Assembly: GCA_033439265.1 (NCBI GenBank)
Contig: JAVTVX010000027.1
Span: forward strand, 9,439,001-9,503,000
Source of the DNA: Dillenia suffruticosa
Lineage: Eukaryota; Streptophyta; Magnoliopsida; Dilleniales; Dilleniaceae
Reading direction: 5' to 3'
Length of the DNA stretch: 64,000 nt
The notes beneath the pieces are model-generated. The model saw only the letters and a program-made list of their open reading frames with translations. It had not been told where the DNA came from and did no database searches. This document shows positions 22,280 through 33,736 of the stretch, piece after piece (within the stretch, counting starts at the first letter, position 1; the number at the start of each line of letters is the position of its first letter). Both the position numbers and the translations under genes were made by a program.

Positions 22280-24745
22280 TTATAAGATATTTTCTAGAAG
22301 TGATTTCCTTTAGAACAAATAAGATTTCTTCAAGAAGGGTTTTATTGGATTTTTCGAGATGTTGGATGGTCTGAGAATTTAAAGGATTCTCATCCGAATT
22401 TCCTTCGTCACTGCTAGAATCAGTAACTATATTTTTTGCTTCTATTTGAGATAATAAGATTGAAATGGTTTTAGAATCTTCCTCTTGCTTACGTTTTAAT
22501 TCTTTTAATTCTTTTTTTATTGTTTTTATTTTTTCTTGTAATTCTGGGATGGTTGTAGAAGATTTTTTTATTGAATTTCTTTTTACTTAGTATGGAAGTA
22601 AGATTATACATTCCAGTATTAGTATAAGGAGTACTAGAAGGATTCTCATAATTTTCTTCTAGAGATTGTTTTAGTTGATCCAAGCATTTTCTCTGGATTT
22701 CCGGATTGTTTATATGTTGAATGGCTTCCAGAATTAAGTTTTGATCTTTGGTTATCATGTTTATATGATTTGAATCTAAAGAGTCGGAGTCAGATTCTTT
22801 TTTATTGAAACTGGTTATAAGTTCATCAATTTGAGGATTACTAGTAGAAGTTTCTAAACTGATTGTATAAGTGTCAGAGCTATCTACTAATAAAATTGAG
22901 ATTTTATTTAGAATTTCTTCATCTAGATGAAGTTCTTTATTCTTTTTGGATACTCTGCAATATTTGGAAGTGTGTCATTTTGTTCCACATTTGAAACATG
23001 TTACATCTTTTAATGATTTTGAGGTTGAAAGTTTTTCTTCCTTTTTATATTGTTTTGTTTTACGGGATTTCTTATAAGATTTCTTATAATAATTCTCTTT
23101 ATGTTTTTTATAGGGTTTAAATTTCTTGGAATATTCTTTTTTAGAATAATTGTTTCTTACTGTATTCTCCATTACAGGCTTTATGTTTATTAAGATTAAA
23201 TTGGTCCAAGAATGATTCTAATTCCTTTTTGGTTTTCTTCATTTCCCATTTTAAATGTTTTTGAAGTTTTAAGTTTTGACAGATTTTAAGACCTTCCTTT
23301 TACGTGAAACTAACCAATTTACCATAGGTGAGTTGATCATATGGAATAATATGATTGTCAAAATTGTCACGAATGATATTCCTTACTTTCTCCCCTAATA
23401 AAGTTGGAAGTCCGACAAGGAATTTTTCTTTCCAGAAGAGTTGGTTAGAGTCTTCTCTGAGCATGACCCTAGATAGAAATGTTGTTTTATACTATTGGAA
23501 GTCACTGAGTTTTTTACATCAGAGGTTGGATAATAAATTAGTGTTTTTATCTTTTAGATAGGATGAATCGCCGATGAAATGAAGTGATGTAGTAAATATG
23601 AGGGTTGCGACAAAATCTTGAATTGGTTCTCCTAAATGATTTAAAATTGGTTCACATTTTTGATCAATTTGAATTGCATTTAGAATTCCAAATTGTTGTT
23701 CTTTAGTGAGATGAAAATCCCACCATCCTTTTAATTGTCCAGAAAATCCTACGATAAGGAGTTATGCGACTGTTTTATCGGTTGTTCCTTGTTAGGTTTT
23801 ATAAGCATTGGATACCATAGTTATTTGTTGTAATATATTCAAGATTTGATATTCACTCATTCCATCTATATTCCATACATAGATAGAATTAGCGTTGTAT
23901 TTTGGTTGGACCAGTATTTCAGGTTGATTACCGATTTCCAATTCCGGTAATCTGGTTTTAACATATTCGGATTTGGGAGTTTTCCAAAGAAGTTTGTTTA
24001 TTTCCGGATTCTGTTCCTGAAAAGTTTCTTCTTCATCCTTATCTAACTCGGATGAAAGGGTTTTATTTAGGACTGTAATATCCTGATTCACAGATTGAGT
24101 AGTGTCAAAGAAAATTGGATTGGATTGTCCTGAAGATGACTCGATTTTACTGAATTGAAGTTTTATAGCTCCCAAGAATTCTTGTTTATTGATTTTGATT
24201 TCTTGGTTTGCTTGGTTCGAAATTTGATAGGGTTTGAAAATGAGGTTTTTGGATTTTTTAATCTTTTTTGTTTTATTAGACTCAGTGTGTTCTTGAGTCT
24301 TTTGAGATTTTTCGATTTTGGAAAGTTGTTTTTCAATTATATGTAAATGTGCATTTGAATAATTATTTTGAATGATAATATTTTTTAAATTTACAGAGTC
24401 ATTTTCTTGGGGTTTTTTTATAAAGACTGGTCTCAACGTTTTTTGTACCAACAGGAATTTTGATCGTCCGAAAAGGTGAATAATCAGACTCGATGTTTTC
24501 ACCATCTTTGATTTCCTATGAAGGTTTTTTATTTCTTTTTGTGATAGGGTTGTCTGTTTTAAATGGATATTTAATTTTATATGTTTTAGTATACGTTCAA
24601 ACCATGTGAAGAATAAAACATTTATTTTATTTTTTCTACAAAATTTAAGATGTTTTTCTTGAATTTTAAAGATGTTTTCTCCAAAAGTTTTAAAATACCA
24701 ATTTCTTTTTTCTATGTTTTCATAAGAGAAAAAATCATTTTCCAA
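22280..24745 (-). pseudogene. Endogenous caulimovirid copy 2: coat protein to zinc-knuckle region
   Basis: Minus strand. The frame 23792-24745 (317 codons) starts MENDFFSYENIEKRNWYF and carries a lysine-rich linker, an acidic segment and the DGMSEYQILNILQQ block. Broken coat-domain sequence follows to about 23200. A basic Lys/Tyr-rich stretch then leads to a TCFKCG knuckle at about 22975-23010, where a stop falls inside the CX2CX4HX4C pattern. A further frame (22489-22758) covers the linker deleted in copy 1. Caulimovirid coat-polymerase architecture; not functional. Confidence 0.75.
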
Positions 24746-24828
24746 ATAATCTTTGTTTATTTTAAAATCATTTTGAAAATTATCTTGGGTTTTAGAAATA
24801 TTATTGTTGATGAAAATATTAAGTTTTG

Positions 24829-26043
24829 TTAAAATCTCATTCTCATCATATGTTTTATCAAATGTTTTTCCTTTTCTAAAATGTTTAATTCGTTTTCTCT
24901 TTTAACATTTTCTGTTATAGCCGAAGGTGTTGGAGATGTTGGTTCTGAATCAATTTGGTTTTGTTCTTCTATTTGAAAACATATATAGACTGGTTGTGGG
25001 ATTATTTTTCCCAAATCTATGTTTTTAAGAAAAGTTGTTGGAATATCTGAGGTCGAATACCCCGAAGGTTTTATTGGACTTTTATCATGAAGATTTATAA
25101 CAGACGGTAATTTTGAAATTCTTCCCAGATTTATATATTCGAAGGATGTCGTCGATATATCCGAAAATCTGGAATTATAAAATGGTCTATCAAAACTTAT
25201 TTTTACATTATCATCTGTATATTGTGTTATTTGTTTTATTTTGGTGCTTGATCCTGGAATATCATTGTTTATTTTTGGTAGAACTGTTCCTTCTAGTATC
25301 CAATCGTTTGGTTGGATTATTTCTTCCCATCTGATAGGTTTTGGAACGACCAAGTTGGATCTTGTGATATCGGTTTGGAGAAAAAGAGTTTCTCCTTTTT
25401 TGTGTTAGATTTTATGTTTTGAGGCGAAAGCTATTGTCATGGCTTTATAATATATTTTATATACTAGAGCAACCGAAATTGATCCCTCCATCATATCATA
25501 ATTATGTATTTTAACTTATAAAATCAAGAATTTTAATATATTTTTATCATTCAAAGAAATTATAAGGTTTGGAAAACAGTCGAAAGAAACTGGTCCCTCA
25601 CATAGACTGAATTCAACAATTCCTAATAAGGAATCTGAGAAGTTATTATGTTTGGCATCCCTAAGAGTTACCAGAATATAAGTGTTTAAACCTTTTTTGA
25701 TTAATGGTCTAAAACCGATTTGGACTAATCCGATATAGACATATTTATATCTTTTGGACATATGTTTTTCTAAGGATATTTTGGAAAATAGTTGTATAGT
25801 TTCAAAAATTTTAAAAGTTGGATATCTCTTTCTTTGGTTTTAATGGAGTAATCCGTTTTAAAGAAATTTATTTTGAGTATTTTTTATATTTGGTCTATAC
25901 TTATTTTGGGTATCTCCCATTCATCTATTCCTTTTTCAAAATCTTCAATTGTTATTTTTTTCACTATTTATTATATTTTTAGTTCTTGAAGAACTTGACA
26001 TAGAACTAGAAGAGTTAGTAGTTCTATAGAATATAGGGTTCAT
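24829..26043 (-). pseudogene. Endogenous caulimovirid copy 2: movement protein (30K-like)
   Basis: Read from the ATG at 26043 (MNPIFYRTTNSSSSMSSSSR), one frame continues through several in-frame stops to 24829. Diagnostic 30K-family blocks are the RYKYVYIGLVQIGF stretch (25700-25761), LRDAKHNNFSDSLLG and CEGPVSFDCFPN; the C-terminal part is at 24829-25353 with repeats of the PSG/SDIPTTF kind. In infectious relatives the protein enlarges plasmodesmata. Only copy 2 retains it. Identification of the family is confident, of the genus not. Confidence 0.75.
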
Positions 26044-26093
26044 CATTTTGATTCTACACTATAAATGCAAATATATACCTACGGAACACTGAG

Positions 26094-26250
26094 ATGTCCA
26101 ACGGCCTTACTGCCCCTCCTGGATCTTACTTCGCCTAGACCTAAAGGATTCGGTATATAATCAGATCCATCCTCAATGAGGACGGTAATGATCATTCATC
26201 CGCCAAGGGTTTCTTGGTATCAGAGCCACAGGGGATAGTATTATACAATT
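26094..26250. other. Junction filler: inverted scraps of the host transposon plus a tRNA-Met primer-site-like word
   Basis: 26175-26203 is nearly the reverse complement of 26860-26888, and 26224-26250 nearly that of 26757-26783; both are host transposon exon sequence, inverted. Between them TTGGTATCAGAGCC (26215-26228) equals the primer-binding site used by caulimovirids and many retrotransposons, but on the strand opposite to copy 2 genes. A 14-codon open frame lies at 26094-26138 (+). This is scrambled joint DNA rather than a gene. Confidence 0.6.
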
Positions 26251-26716
26251 TAATTCTACTGGGAGATGCTTGTCTCTAATTTCTGAATCAAAATTGTTAA
26301 CAATTAAAAAAATACTATTAAATATAATATTAGTATATGAAATAATTATCAATTCCTTTATTTGTCTTGCTAATGACTTTAAACCGCAAGTATACATTCG
26401 CTGCAATTTGTTCTACTTCCTTCTTTCAAATTTTTTCTGTAAAATATTTTGAATTATTATGGTAAGTATATAAAAGTAAGGAAAATGTTATTAAGCAAAA
26501 TATGTTATTAACTTTCCATATTTTGAGTACCAGCGTGCAACAATGGTTTCCCATTCACAAGCGTCGTGAGCGTATTTGTTGAAACTTCTTCAACACCCTT
26601 CTCATCATCGTAATATATATATATATATATACAGAGTATATTGTTTAGAACCCCAAGAAAAGTAATAGATAAACGTTTTAAAACATGAAGAGTAATAGAT
26701 ATATTCAATTCATATA
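26248..26716. repeat. Direct repeat B, partner of 15174-15638
   Basis: Same orientation and order as repeat A, with about 469 bp shared, ending at ATTCAATTCATATA in both. Small differences include a CG dinucleotide kept here (ATTCGCTGC) but not in repeat A (ATTTGCTGC), and a longer (TA)n tract at 26614-26630. Confidence 0.85.
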
Positions 26717-26912
26717 AATGAAGTCTTCTCATCATCATAATTTAGATAAACAATGTAATCTATACTTTGTATAATACTATCCCCCGTAGCTCTAAATTGT
26801 TTAGAACTTTGCCTGGTTTTAAGAGTATGTTTATACTCTTTAAATTTTATAGAAATTAAATTGAGGATGAATGCATCATTACCGTCCTCATTTGCTATTT
26901 CGAATAACAATC
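26248..26912 (-). pseudogene. Ptta/TnpA-like CACTA protein fragments, upstream exons (copy B)
   Basis: Minus-strand blocks in order: 26720-26905 with NLISIKFKEYKHTLKTR, like the W.DYK..LK segment of plant CACTA proteins; 26500-26585 with WETIVARWYSKYGK; 26365-26435 with RMYTCGLKSLARQIKE; and about 26250-26290 with an EIRDK block that then runs into the insertion junction. It represents the upstream half of the gene whose downstream half is at 14714-15225; the overlap is the direct repeat. Stops are present. Confidence 0.55.
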
Positions 26913-26919
26913 TTTATTG

Positions 26920-28140
26920 TAAAAAAAAAATAATTAACATATGTTGCAACAATAATAAATGGAAGCAAATCTAGAAAATACTTTTATGAAAGACTTCACT
27001 TATTCTTTTGGTATCGTAGGGATCCTATACTGTCCCTGGGTCTAAAAGAACAAAATCGCAAAATTCTAGCCATAAGATCAAAATAATTGACTAGTATTTG
27101 AGACTCCCGTCCAAAAGGCTGCAATTCAGAATTGTAGGACATTACAATTCACTAAAATATTAGGTCCCATATGTCCTTATGAGTGGTCCTCTCTCTTTCT
27201 CGAGTATTTCGAATATTATCAAATATAAAATATAAGATAATAAATTAATAAATGAACGAACTTAATATGATTATAATTAATACTAAATTTTGATACATTA
27301 ACAAATGTAGCATCCTGCAAGGGAATGGTTCCTTCTTCAATCGGAGACTCATCAACATATGGTCACAGTACATGGGAGAGAGAGAGAGAGATTAGATGTC
27401 ATGGTGCCATTAGTGGGATACAACCCAACATAGTTCACACTAGGCATAAAATAAAATTTTTAAACATTTTAATTGATATTTAGAAAATAAAACAATTTTA
27501 AAATATTTTAATTTTAGAAAATAAAATAAAATTTTAAAAACATTAATCTAAAAACATTTTTTATCAAAGATAAAATTGATATTTATATGATTTTCATTCT
27601 GAAAAATTTATAAACCAAATATTAATAATGATAATAATAATTATTTCAGAATTCGAATCAAATAGTTGATATTGGAATTTTATTTTAATTTTGATTCCTA
27701 AAATTTTTTATCCGATTCCCGAATGCGAACCGTATGCCACTTTAGAGTAATTGGAAAATAACTAACTAACCACTTTTCTAACTCATTAACCACTATTAGA
27801 TATTAGCAAATACTAAGAATAAAGGATAAGAAGAAAAACAACAAAATGACGGTATGAAGTAAAGAAAAGCAAATACTAAACCAATATACATATGAAGCAA
27901 AGAAAAGCTATCAATCGTATATCACTTTTAAACTATGTCCTACCAAACTTATATCAATATCAATCATTTAACAAATTATACATACATACATATGTAAACA
28001 AAAGCTACCAAACTTTTAGAATATGTTGTTATACTAATAGCAAATTTTGGTATATGTTGCTAAACTATATACATGTGTGTGTGTGCATGCATGGACTCAA
28101 CATTTGTCCCAATTTTGTTGTCAAACCATTGATATATAAA
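26920..28140. other. AT-rich DNA between transposon fragments, no clear gene
   Basis: A weak minus-strand block near 27306-27355 reads DESPIEEGTIPLQDATFVN and could be another exon of the CACTA protein. (GA)n at 27377-27391 and a short (GT)n at 28076-28087 are the only simple repeats. Otherwise I see nothing. Confidence 0.35.
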
Positions 28141-28289
28141 TACAATAACAATAACAACAAATTGAAATTTAATTCCAAATTTTGAAATTGGTCATTTGAG
28201 AAAAAAAGATAAGATAGTTAAAAACTTTAAATAAAAAAGAAGAAGAAGAAGCTACAATGACAAAGAGATGATTTAAATTATTTTAATTC

Positions 28290-30652
28290 TCCTACACCAC
28301 TTATTCTTATTTAAAATCATCTCTTCAATTAGTCTCTTAACCATCATATCTTTACGAATACGTTGCATCCAAGTTTCCAACGGCCTATCTAGTCGTTTAA
28401 TTAAATCTCTTATATTTAAACTCTCGATTCTCCTAATTAATACGTTTTTGGGTCTACGTTGTATATGTCCAAACCATATCAGACGATATCATATCTTATC
28501 CATAACTGATCTCACTCCTAATTTAGTACGTATCTCTTCATTTTTAATCTTATTTTTCCTAGTTTTTCCGTATATCAACTTGACTTTTCTCATTTCAGCG
28601 ACAACCATTTTATATTCAATACCTGGTGCCATACAATATTACTGTTCCTATTGCGATTCTATAAAACTTTTCCTTCAAATACAATGGTATCGTATGACCA
28701 CAAAGAACTCCAGATGCCATTCTCTATTTTTCCGACCTGCTTAGATCATATGATTCACATCTCCATCTATGTTATCATCGTTTTGAATGATAGAGCCAAA
28801 ATATCTAAAACGTTCACTTTTTAGTATATCCTATATTTTTAATTTAATCGTTTCTTTATCATTATGATAATTGTCACTAAACATACATCTCATATGTTTT
28901 TTATCGATTCAATCTAAATTCTCTAGCTTCCAATGTATCCTTCCATAATTTTAATTTGGCACTAATATTCTCTTTAGTTTTATCGACAAACACTATATTA
29001 TCTATAAAGAGCATGCACCATGGTATTTCATTTTACATGCTCTTCGTGATTTCATGTATCACTAATACAAAAAAGGATAGGACATAATATTGTGATAAAT
29101 TCTAATATTAATTGGGAAACTATCACTTACACCTCCGTAAGTTTTTACATTTGTTAAAGCTCCTTCATATATACCTTTGATGAAATTAATGTATCTAATA
29201 GAAATCATCTTTTTTATCAATGCTTACCACAATACGTTTCAGGAATATATGTTTTTTCTAGATTAATAAATACTATACGTAAGTCTCTCTTATATGCTCT
29301 AAATGTTTCCATTTAATATTTTAATAAGTAAATTGTTTCGATTATAGATCATCTGATATAAATCTAAATTAATTCTAAAACTCACTGATCTCCAATATCA
29401 ATCTATACTCAATCACTTTCTCCCGCAGTTTCATAGTACACTTGTAAGTTTAATTCTCTTATAACTGGACAATCTTATTTGTCTTATTTATTCTTATATG
29501 GTGGTAAAAGTGTGATCCAATATTATCAGAACCGTACCGTGTATTGACCCGTAAAATTCAAAAATATGGCCGATTGGACCGTGGATCAATATGGTCGAAC
29601 CGTTAATTTTTTAATAATAATTATATATATATATATATAATCAATAATTACTTTTAAAACTCATATTGATAATTAAGAACTAAATAACTAAATTATAAAG
29701 TCATATAAAATATAAATTAAAATCATAATATCAAAAATTGATAGTCTCACATCTCATAGAAATTAAAAAAAATAAAAAAAATCTTTAAAAAAATATTTTT
29801 TTAGGTTTTAACCCTAGACCGCGGTTTTTTAAAACCGGCGGTTCAACCTCGGTTCACGGTTGAACCGCCGGTTCAGTCCGGTTCAATTGTAAAATGGTAT
29901 TTTTATTCAACCGAACCGCAAAATTGTTATAAGAAGGGTTGAACCAGTTGAACGGTGGTTCGGTCCGGTTTTAATAACATTGGTGTGATCTCCCTCCATG
30001 CTTAGGTCATTTTCTTAATTTGCCAAATTTTGTTAAAGAGATCTGTTAGCATTGGTATCCCAACTTCTTCTAAACATTACCACATCTCAATAGGAATGTC
30101 ATCAAATTCTATAGTTTTATTATTTTTCATTCTCTTTAATGTCTCTTTTACTTTATGAAATTGAATCTACGTTTAAAGTTCATATTGATTTTTATACAGA
30201 TATCATGACATTGCTGATATCTCTTATACTGTCCACATTGAAGACATTATCAAAATAATCTCTCTAATATTTTTTTATATTCTCATTTCTTACAAGTATA
30301 CTGTTGTTCTCGTTCTCAATACACCTAACACCATTTAGATATTTTCCCTTCCTCTCCCTAGTTTTGGTAATTCTGTAAATCTTTTTTTACTTCATCCTTA
30401 ATTTCTAGTTTCTTGTATAATTCATTATATATCTTACTTTCTGATTCATTAATAAATTTTTTCATCTCTTTCTTTGCACTCTTGTATTTTTCAAATGCAT
30501 TGTTACTTCTCTTATGTAACACTGACTCTCGGTGTATGCTCATGCATCCTATTTTATCTTTATATATGATGATTTTTTCATAAATCCGTTTATAAATTTC
30601 ACTCAGAAATATTTCCGATAAAATTCCCCCAGAAAATTTTTGCTCCAATTTT
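28290..30652 (-). pseudogene. RTE LINE copy 2: reverse transcriptase half (decayed)
   Basis: The best preserved stretch, 30358-30648, reads the linker between endonuclease and polymerase (KYKSAKKEMKKFINESESK, then IYNELYKKLEIKDE). Downstream (lower coordinates) come YFDNVF-like sequence near 30240, the palm region around 29050-29300 with a FADNIV-like stretch, and the C-terminal part at 28300-28700 (RRPKNVLIRRIE-type sequence). Multiple stops and frameshifts. It is the element's replication enzyme; inactive here. Confidence 0.7.
29518..29982. mobile_element. hAT-type MITE, 465 bp, with perfect 8 bp target duplication
   Basis: The left end CAATATTATCAGAACCG and the right end, reversed, CAATGTTATTAAAACCGGACCG form good terminal inverted repeats. 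Both flanks read GTGTGATC (29510-29517 and 29983-29990), an exact 8 bp duplication typical of hAT elements. The interior includes subterminal AACCGGCGGTTC / GAACCGCCGGTT hairpins (29835-29880) and a (TA)n stretch. No coding capacity. Removing it and one target copy restores continuous LINE sequence. Confidence 0.85.
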
Positions 30653-33600
30653 TAGGCATAAGTGAATAATTTCGAAATGGGTCACGAATGGTCCTATGAT
30701 GATAAGATGTCATTTTGAGAGTGAGAAAATTTTTAAATTTGATAAATAATTATTTTTAGGGTTAAAACGACAAAAGTCCAGAAATTTGGTCCGTAAACCC
30801 TTATTCGGATTGATTTTGACAAATAGGGTCGAGACAACCATATTAAATTTCAAAATCAGTCCCATTGGGCCTAATATGTGATTTTGGGCTTAGCGTGTAA
30901 CTTTGAGAATTTTTTGGATCAATTTATAAATTTTATAAGTCCAGGGATAAAATTGTAATTAACAAGAATCTAGAAACAATTTCTCAAAAGATTAGGACTT
31001 CAATGCAATAAGATGGTAGACAACAAAGTATGTGCAAGTTATGGAGTGTTGAAAATTTGGAATTTCAATCCAAGGGTGGAAATTAAATTGGAGATTTAAT
31101 GAAATTGTTTGAGCCATTGATTTAACAAAGCAAGAGACAAATTGGACAAACATTTAATGCCAAAGCATGGTGAGGAAGTCTTGTGGACGTGAAGAGCATG
31201 TTGAGGAAAAGAAATTCTTGACATTTTGAGACAAACAAGCGCAGTGTGGTATGGAATGAAAAAGCAAGTATTTACTTGAGATATGTTGATGATGTATAAA
31301 CCTTGACTTTTGGGGAATGAAGTGTGCTTATAATAATTAAAAGATTTCAACCCCTTCATTTATTGCACCATGAAGAGGACATGAGTGAGAGGAAGAAGAA
31401 AGAAAAATATGAAGCATTCTTCATTCCTTCAAGAGCCAAGAGTGAAAATGAGTGAGTCCAATCTAGGAGGAGAAGATTGTGTTGGAAAATTTTTTCAAAT
31501 ATCTAGACACATTTGAAAACAAGGTAAGGCCTTCTTTTGCATCCTAGAATACAATATTTTTGTTTTGAACCCAAAGGGACACTCTTAACTTAGTGTACAT
31601 AGGGTGACCAAAGGCTAGAACTAAGTGGAAAGCTTGCTTGAGTTTTGGAAGGCAAAGAAATTGAGGTAAATTTTCTGTTCTGTCTTGCTTTAGATTTATT
31701 TCTGTCTGTGAATTCACCTTTGTTTTAAGATATCTTACAGTCAAAATTTGAAAATGCTCTAGTTAAGAAATTGTAGATCTAAGTCTTATCTTTCCAATGA
31801 GATAAGAACCACCTTAATCAGATATCTGTGCCAAAAGTTATGGCATTTTTCCTGAAGCGTGACAGAAAGTTATTCTGTTTTGGACTATAAAATCAATGTG
31901 TACAAACGAACTATTTCCAACTCTATTTTGGAGAAACTCAAAACATAAACGTTGTAGCTATCTTTCTTGTCTACCACATATTAAAATTTCAGCCAAAACG
32001 CAAGAGGGAATCAAAAGTTATAGTTTTTTTTCTAAAGGTGTATTGGCAGAAATTTTGTTTCCAACTGAAAACTGTCTGTTCTGATCATGTACCCCTTTAT
32101 CGGCATAATTGAGTGAAACTCAAAACACAAAAATTGTAGATCTATGTCTTGGGAATGACATGTTAAAATTTCATTAAGTTTTGATAAGTATAATAAAAGT
32201 TATAGTTTCTGAATAAAAATTGGACAGAAACTGAAATTGGAATGTGACTGAAACAAAGTGAGGATTTCTGGGAATTCTGTGATATGAATTTGAGAAAATG
32301 TATAAAATGAAAGTTATAGGTCATGAAGTTACCTACAACATGTCACAATTTCGCTTGGAATGAAGTTTTGTGCAAAACGTTATAGCTTATTTCCCATGAC
32401 TGCGCAGGTTTGAAAATCTACGGACTGCTTTTTCTTCATAAGAGTTATTTGATTTGAATGAAGGGAGCACTTAATTTACACTTCGTGGTAATATTGGGGA
32501 GTGCGTTACCCTCCTCCAAACAGTGAGTGGGATTTTGACGTTTGCTACTGATTGGAAAATCCTGTTTTAAATGTTTTTTATAGCACGATTTCAAATGTGT
32601 GATAAACTGAGCTTTCGGATTTTTAAATATGCTTTACACATATTTTTGTGACCATTTAAGTGAACCAATTACTTGACTTGTTTGATATGCATCCATGTGC
32701 TTTCACAAATGATATTGTGCCACTTTTTCCATAACATGTGGTATTTATATGATTTTCATATCTATTGGCACACGGTTTCATATAACTTGAATTTGAACAT
32801 GTGATTGGGTTGGATACCCTATGATGATTTCACGCGTTGGGCTTGGTGCCCCCATTTTCTCGTTGTATAACAATGTTCCATAGCTACGAAGGACATTTGG
32901 CAAAGGCACTCATTGTGCCTGGATACGCTTTAGCTAGAGTTATCCCCCAAATATCAGATCTATGTTGACGATTGTACTTGTGATATTTGCGGGCTTGTTG
33001 GATCAGCCTGCGGCTAACATTGGGGTAGAGAGCTATTGTTTTTAATATATGTATTGTGAAAACCCCAAATGCGCCCGTCACTGGTCGAGATAGACGCTTG
33101 CCGGGAATATTTCATTGGTCGGCTCTTCATAACATTGATGTAAATATTGGATGCATATCTTGATTTCTGATGTGTGCATATGATATATGGTTTTGAAATG
33201 ATATGATCAGTTTGCACACTGTGGATATTATTACCTTATGCTTTGACACTCCAAGTTCACACCGATATTAATAGTACGATGTCAATCCCCTCACTTGCTG
33301 AGTACCATCCCCCTTTAGGTACTCACCCCTCATATTCTCATCTTACAGGTTTAGTCTTGAACTGAGCGCTAGTAGAGCTTTGATTTCGTTGGACATTTCG
33401 GAGACACTGGCTTAGGTGCGTTACCCACTCTTCCGTAGTAATCATTTGAGGTTATTGTTATATTTGGATCATTTAGCTGACCATCGTTTTTATATACCTG
33501 GGATGACTATATTATACTTATGTTGAATTGTGAAAATGATAACTTTCATTTGATTTGATATATTGATACATTGAGACATATTGTGATGACTTGGGAATTG

Positions 33601-33736
33601 ATTTGGTCTGTGATACATTAGATTGGATGTTGTTATTAGCCTTACGGTGTCTCGATACTCAGGACGTTGTGCTCGTGTATCGAGGTTCAGTGGCGGTTGT
33701 TGCGTGCTCGACCTGGGGGCAGGTCGGGGCATGACA
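30653..33736 (+). mobile_element. 3.1 kb LTR-like non-coding insertion inside the LINE (possible solo LTR)
   Basis: Breaks the LINE between its endonuclease and reverse-transcriptase halves. It has no coding frame. Read rightwards it ends GGCAGGTCGGGGCATGACA, a style seen at the 3' ends of long plant gypsy LTRs (CA terminus). Near that end are the hairpins CGACCTG..CAGGTCG and GAGTACC..GGTACTC. About 31800-32400 holds degenerate repeats around AAAAGTTATAG (31827, 32017, 32207, 32310, 32380). The left boundary and a target duplication could not be fixed, so 'solo LTR' is inference. Confidence 0.5.

Larger units (their letters stand above)
15680..26165. mobile_element. Endogenous caulimovirid (pararetrovirus): two tail-to-tail copies
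   Basis: Copy 1 reads rightwards (about 15690-19402) and copy 2 leftwards (about 26043 down to 19403). They meet at about 19402, where copy 1 stops in the C-terminal region and the complementary strand of a later part of the same gene begins. Together the copies show a movement protein, coat-protein region, zinc knuckle, aspartic protease, reverse transcriptase, RNase H and a further downstream frame: the Caulimoviridae set without integrase. The gene order suggests the solendovirus/petuvirus side of the family, but genus assignment is inference. Both copies have many stops and frameshifts and are fossils. Confidence 0.85.

Noticed and set aside
26094..26138. 14-codon plus-strand frame as a viral leader short frame
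   Set aside because: It lies on the strand opposite to the viral genes and next to scrambled filler; a chance frame is more likely.
15680..26165. Treating the viral genes as potentially functional
   Set aside because: Each copy has many stops, frameshifts and missing catalytic residues, and neither holds a complete gene set.
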